A stretch of 64,000 nucleotides of DNA from Bacteroidota bacterium. GTDB taxonomy: Bacteria > Bacteroidota > Bacteroidia > Flavobacteriales > Flavobacteriaceae. The notes beneath the pieces were generated by a model. The model saw nothing but the letters and a program-made list of their open reading frames with translations. It was not told where the DNA came from and did no database searches. The translations under genes were made by a program, and so were the position numbers. The stretch is taken from NCBI GenBank assembly GCA_023386585.1, contig JAEWJM010000019.1:89984-153983 (forward strand), in the 5' to 3' direction. The number at the start of each line of letters is the position of its first letter. Positions within the stretch are counted from its first letter, which is position 1. Below, one piece after another: positions 63,026-64,000 of this stretch.

Positions 63026-63547
63026 TCAGATTGTTAGGCCGTTTTCGGTTTGCATTTCGACACCTTTTTTGAAAAGTTGGGAAATGACATAAATAACTCC
63101 GGCCAGAAAGAGAAAGCCGTCCGGCGAAGTGCTTTCCAATTGAAGGTTTTGTTCGCTCAGCCAGAACGCAAATGCGCGCTGCAGCAGGACGACCGCCGCC
63201 GCTACCAATATTATCCTGCTGATTTTCAGAATAAGCGCAACCACTTCTTGCGAAAATGGATGGTCAATGTTTATTGATGATAATAGGCGGACCACGATCA
63301 AGGCTGCGAATGCCTTGAGAAGAAGGATCAAAACATAGAATGCGATTGAAGCTGCATAGGCCGCCTGGCTGAATTGCATGATGTCGAACAAGTTGAGACC
63401 GAGGTACAGATTTTTCGCGCCTTCAGGATTCTGCAAGCTCAGCAGATACGACATTAATACGGCGCCGGCTTCTATCAAGAGTCCGACAAAAACTACCCAA
63501 GCGACAAGGTTCATGACCTTTAAAATTGTTTCTGAACTGGTTTTCAT
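63026..63547 (-). CDS. DUF2975 membrane protein
   Basis: A 173-residue protein with four membrane helices and the conserved IDHPFSQEVVALILKISRIIL loop. Paired with the small XRE regulator. Function unknown; a membrane sensor controlling the regulator is a common idea. Preceded by a well-formed promoter. Confidence 0.85.
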   Translation of the reverse strand: MKTSSETILKVMNLVAWVVFVGLLIEAGAVLMSYLLSLQNPEGAKNLYLGLNLFDIMQFSQAAYAASIAFYVLILLLKAFAALIVVRLLSSINIDHPFSQEVVALILKISRIILVAAAVVLLQRAFAFWLSEQNLQLESTSPDGFLFLAGVIYVISQLFKKGVEMQTENGLTI

Positions 63548-63567
63548 GGTTTTAGATTTTATGCGGA

Positions 63568-63600
63568 CAAATATATCAATAAATTTTTATCGAAAAACAA
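63568..63600 (-). promoter_or_regulatory. Promoter of the DUF2975-XRE pair
   Basis: Minus strand: TTG at 63600-63598 and TATATTTG at 63575-63568, spaced by 22 bases; the ATG at 63547 lies 20 bases downstream. Confidence 0.55.
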
Positions 63601-63725
63601 TAAATTTAAATATATTGTTTAGCTGCTTTATTTGAAACGTCGATTTTGAGTTGTTTACATAATCCACTAAGAGTTAATGCATTTGAAGCCTGATTGAAAA
63701 AATTGGCAAAAAAAAATGTAATTCC

Positions 63726-63756
63726 TTGTAAAATATCAGGCGGAAAGTTACATTTG
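63726..63756 (+). promoter_or_regulatory. Promoter of the tRNA-Ser/tRNA-Pro unit
   Basis: TTG (63726-63728) and TACATTTG (63749-63756), full match to TAnnTTTG with a 20-base spacer; tRNA-Ser starts 31 bases further on. Confidence 0.75.
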
Positions 63757-63787
63757 CAACCGCTTAAAACAATAAGTTCTTTGAGCT

Positions 63788-63874
63788 GGAGAGTTGCCTG
63801 AGAGGCCGAAAGGACATGTTTGCTAAACATGCGTATGGGAAACTGTACCAAGGGTTCGAATCCCTTACTCTCCG
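63788..63874 (+). tRNA. tRNA-Ser (anticodon GCU)
   Basis: An 87-base class II tRNA. Acceptor stem GGAGAGT/ACTCTCC, anticodon loop TTTGCTAAA giving GCT, a variable arm and the T arm GGTTCGAATCC. Reads serine AGC/AGU codons. CCA is not encoded. Confidence 0.96.
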
Positions 63875-63887
63875 CATTTATGGTTTT

Positions 63888-63962
63888 CGGGGTGTAGCGT
63901 AGCCCGGTCATCGCGCCTGGTTTGGGACCAGGAGGTCGCAGGTTCGAATCCTGCCGCCCCGA
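63888..63962 (+). tRNA. tRNA-Pro (anticodon UGG)
   Basis: A 75-base tRNA with acceptor CGGGGTG/CGCCCCG (one G-T pair), anticodon loop TTTGGGA giving TGG, and T arm GGTTCGAATCC. Lies 13 bases after tRNA-Ser and is likely processed from the same transcript. CCA is not encoded. Confidence 0.96.
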
Positions 63963-63975
63963 CATTTTTTATCAC

Positions 63976-64000
63976 AAAAAGTTCCTTCGGGAATTTTTTT
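63976..64000 (+). terminator. Rho-independent terminator of the tRNA unit
   Basis: Stem formed by AAAAAGTTCC and GGAATTTTT around a TTCG tetraloop, followed by T residues up to the window end. Confidence 0.8.

Noticed and set aside
63606..63965. 119-codon minus-strand frame starting MSGRQDSNLRPPGPKPG
   Set aside because: It is the antisense of tRNA-Pro and tRNA-Ser plus AT-rich spacer; this phrase is a well-known false protein from tRNA genes.
1..64000. CRISPR array, prophage, insertion sequence, toxin-antitoxin or named defence system
   Set aside because: No regularly spaced direct repeats, transposase, integrase, phage structural genes or recognisable defence proteins were seen; the XRE/DUF2975 pair is the only regulator-membrane pair and is common elsewhere.

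Overview
The window looks like a chromosomal segment of a member of the Flavobacteriaceae (Bacteroidota). Reasons: housekeeping proteins of flavobacterial type (fused E1 alpha/beta 2-oxoacid dehydrogenase, MutS2 without a Smr domain, BshA, LptD-like and TamB-like envelope proteins, GH3/beta-lactamase fusion, DUF4159, PG_1098-type methyltransferase), many lipoproteins and secreted proteins with short Lys-Lys signal peptides, weak Shine-Dalgarno signals, and repeated promoter-like boxes of the Bacteroidota type (TAnnTTTG at -7, sometimes TTG about 20 bases upstream). No phage, insertion sequence, plasmid or CRISPR genes were seen.

Layout. 1-4433 (minus): MFS transporter, small membrane protein, acetyl-CoA synthetase and a partial FAD oxidoreductase, start/stop overlapped as one operon. 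4530-16492 (plus): a catabolic island for an ortho-substituted benzoate, apparently by way of its CoA thioester and a gentisate-type ring cleavage (flavin reductase, salicylyl-/2-aminobenzoyl-CoA hydroxylase fused to an Old Yellow Enzyme domain, alpha/beta hydrolase, aryl-CoA ligase, FMN glutamate synthase-like protein, thioesterase, nitrilase-superfamily enzyme, gentisate dioxygenase-like bicupin, FAH-family hydrolase, maleate isomerase). It carries three copies of a short palindromic repeat family. 16585-20050: small acidic and membrane proteins, a JmjC-like protein and a GH130 enzyme. 20047-34933: E1 dehydrogenase, 2OG oxygenase, SUI1 factor, nucleoside phosphorylase, transglutaminase-like protein, uracil-DNA glycosylase, MutS2, dicarboxylate symporter, chorismate synthase and secreted proteins. 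34963-45925 (minus): PrcB-like lipoprotein, BshA, GH3/beta-lactamase fusion, Fe-S proteins, MCE protein and two tandem cell-wall amidases. 46045-49106: LptD-like protein and RidA. 49212-52718 (minus): pfkA, gapA, an N-acetylglucosamine kinase-like gene and methylglyoxal synthase. 52860-57314: a giant TamB-like protein. 57498-63547: tsaD-rsmE-DUF4159-methyltransferase run, a D-Ala-D-Ala dipeptidase and an XRE/DUF2975 pair. The window ends with tRNA-Ser and tRNA-Pro behind a well-formed promoter.

The most unusual parts are (a) the CoA-dependent aromatic island, whose nitrilase-family and glutamate synthase-like genes suggest a nitrogen-bearing substrate such as anthranilate, and whose Old Yellow Enzyme half lacks two usual active-site residues; (b) a tandem duplication of an amidase gene that left the 5' end of lptD stranded between the copies; and (c) a family of REPIN-like palindromic elements. 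All functions are read from sequence motifs and family knowledge; nothing was computed or searched.
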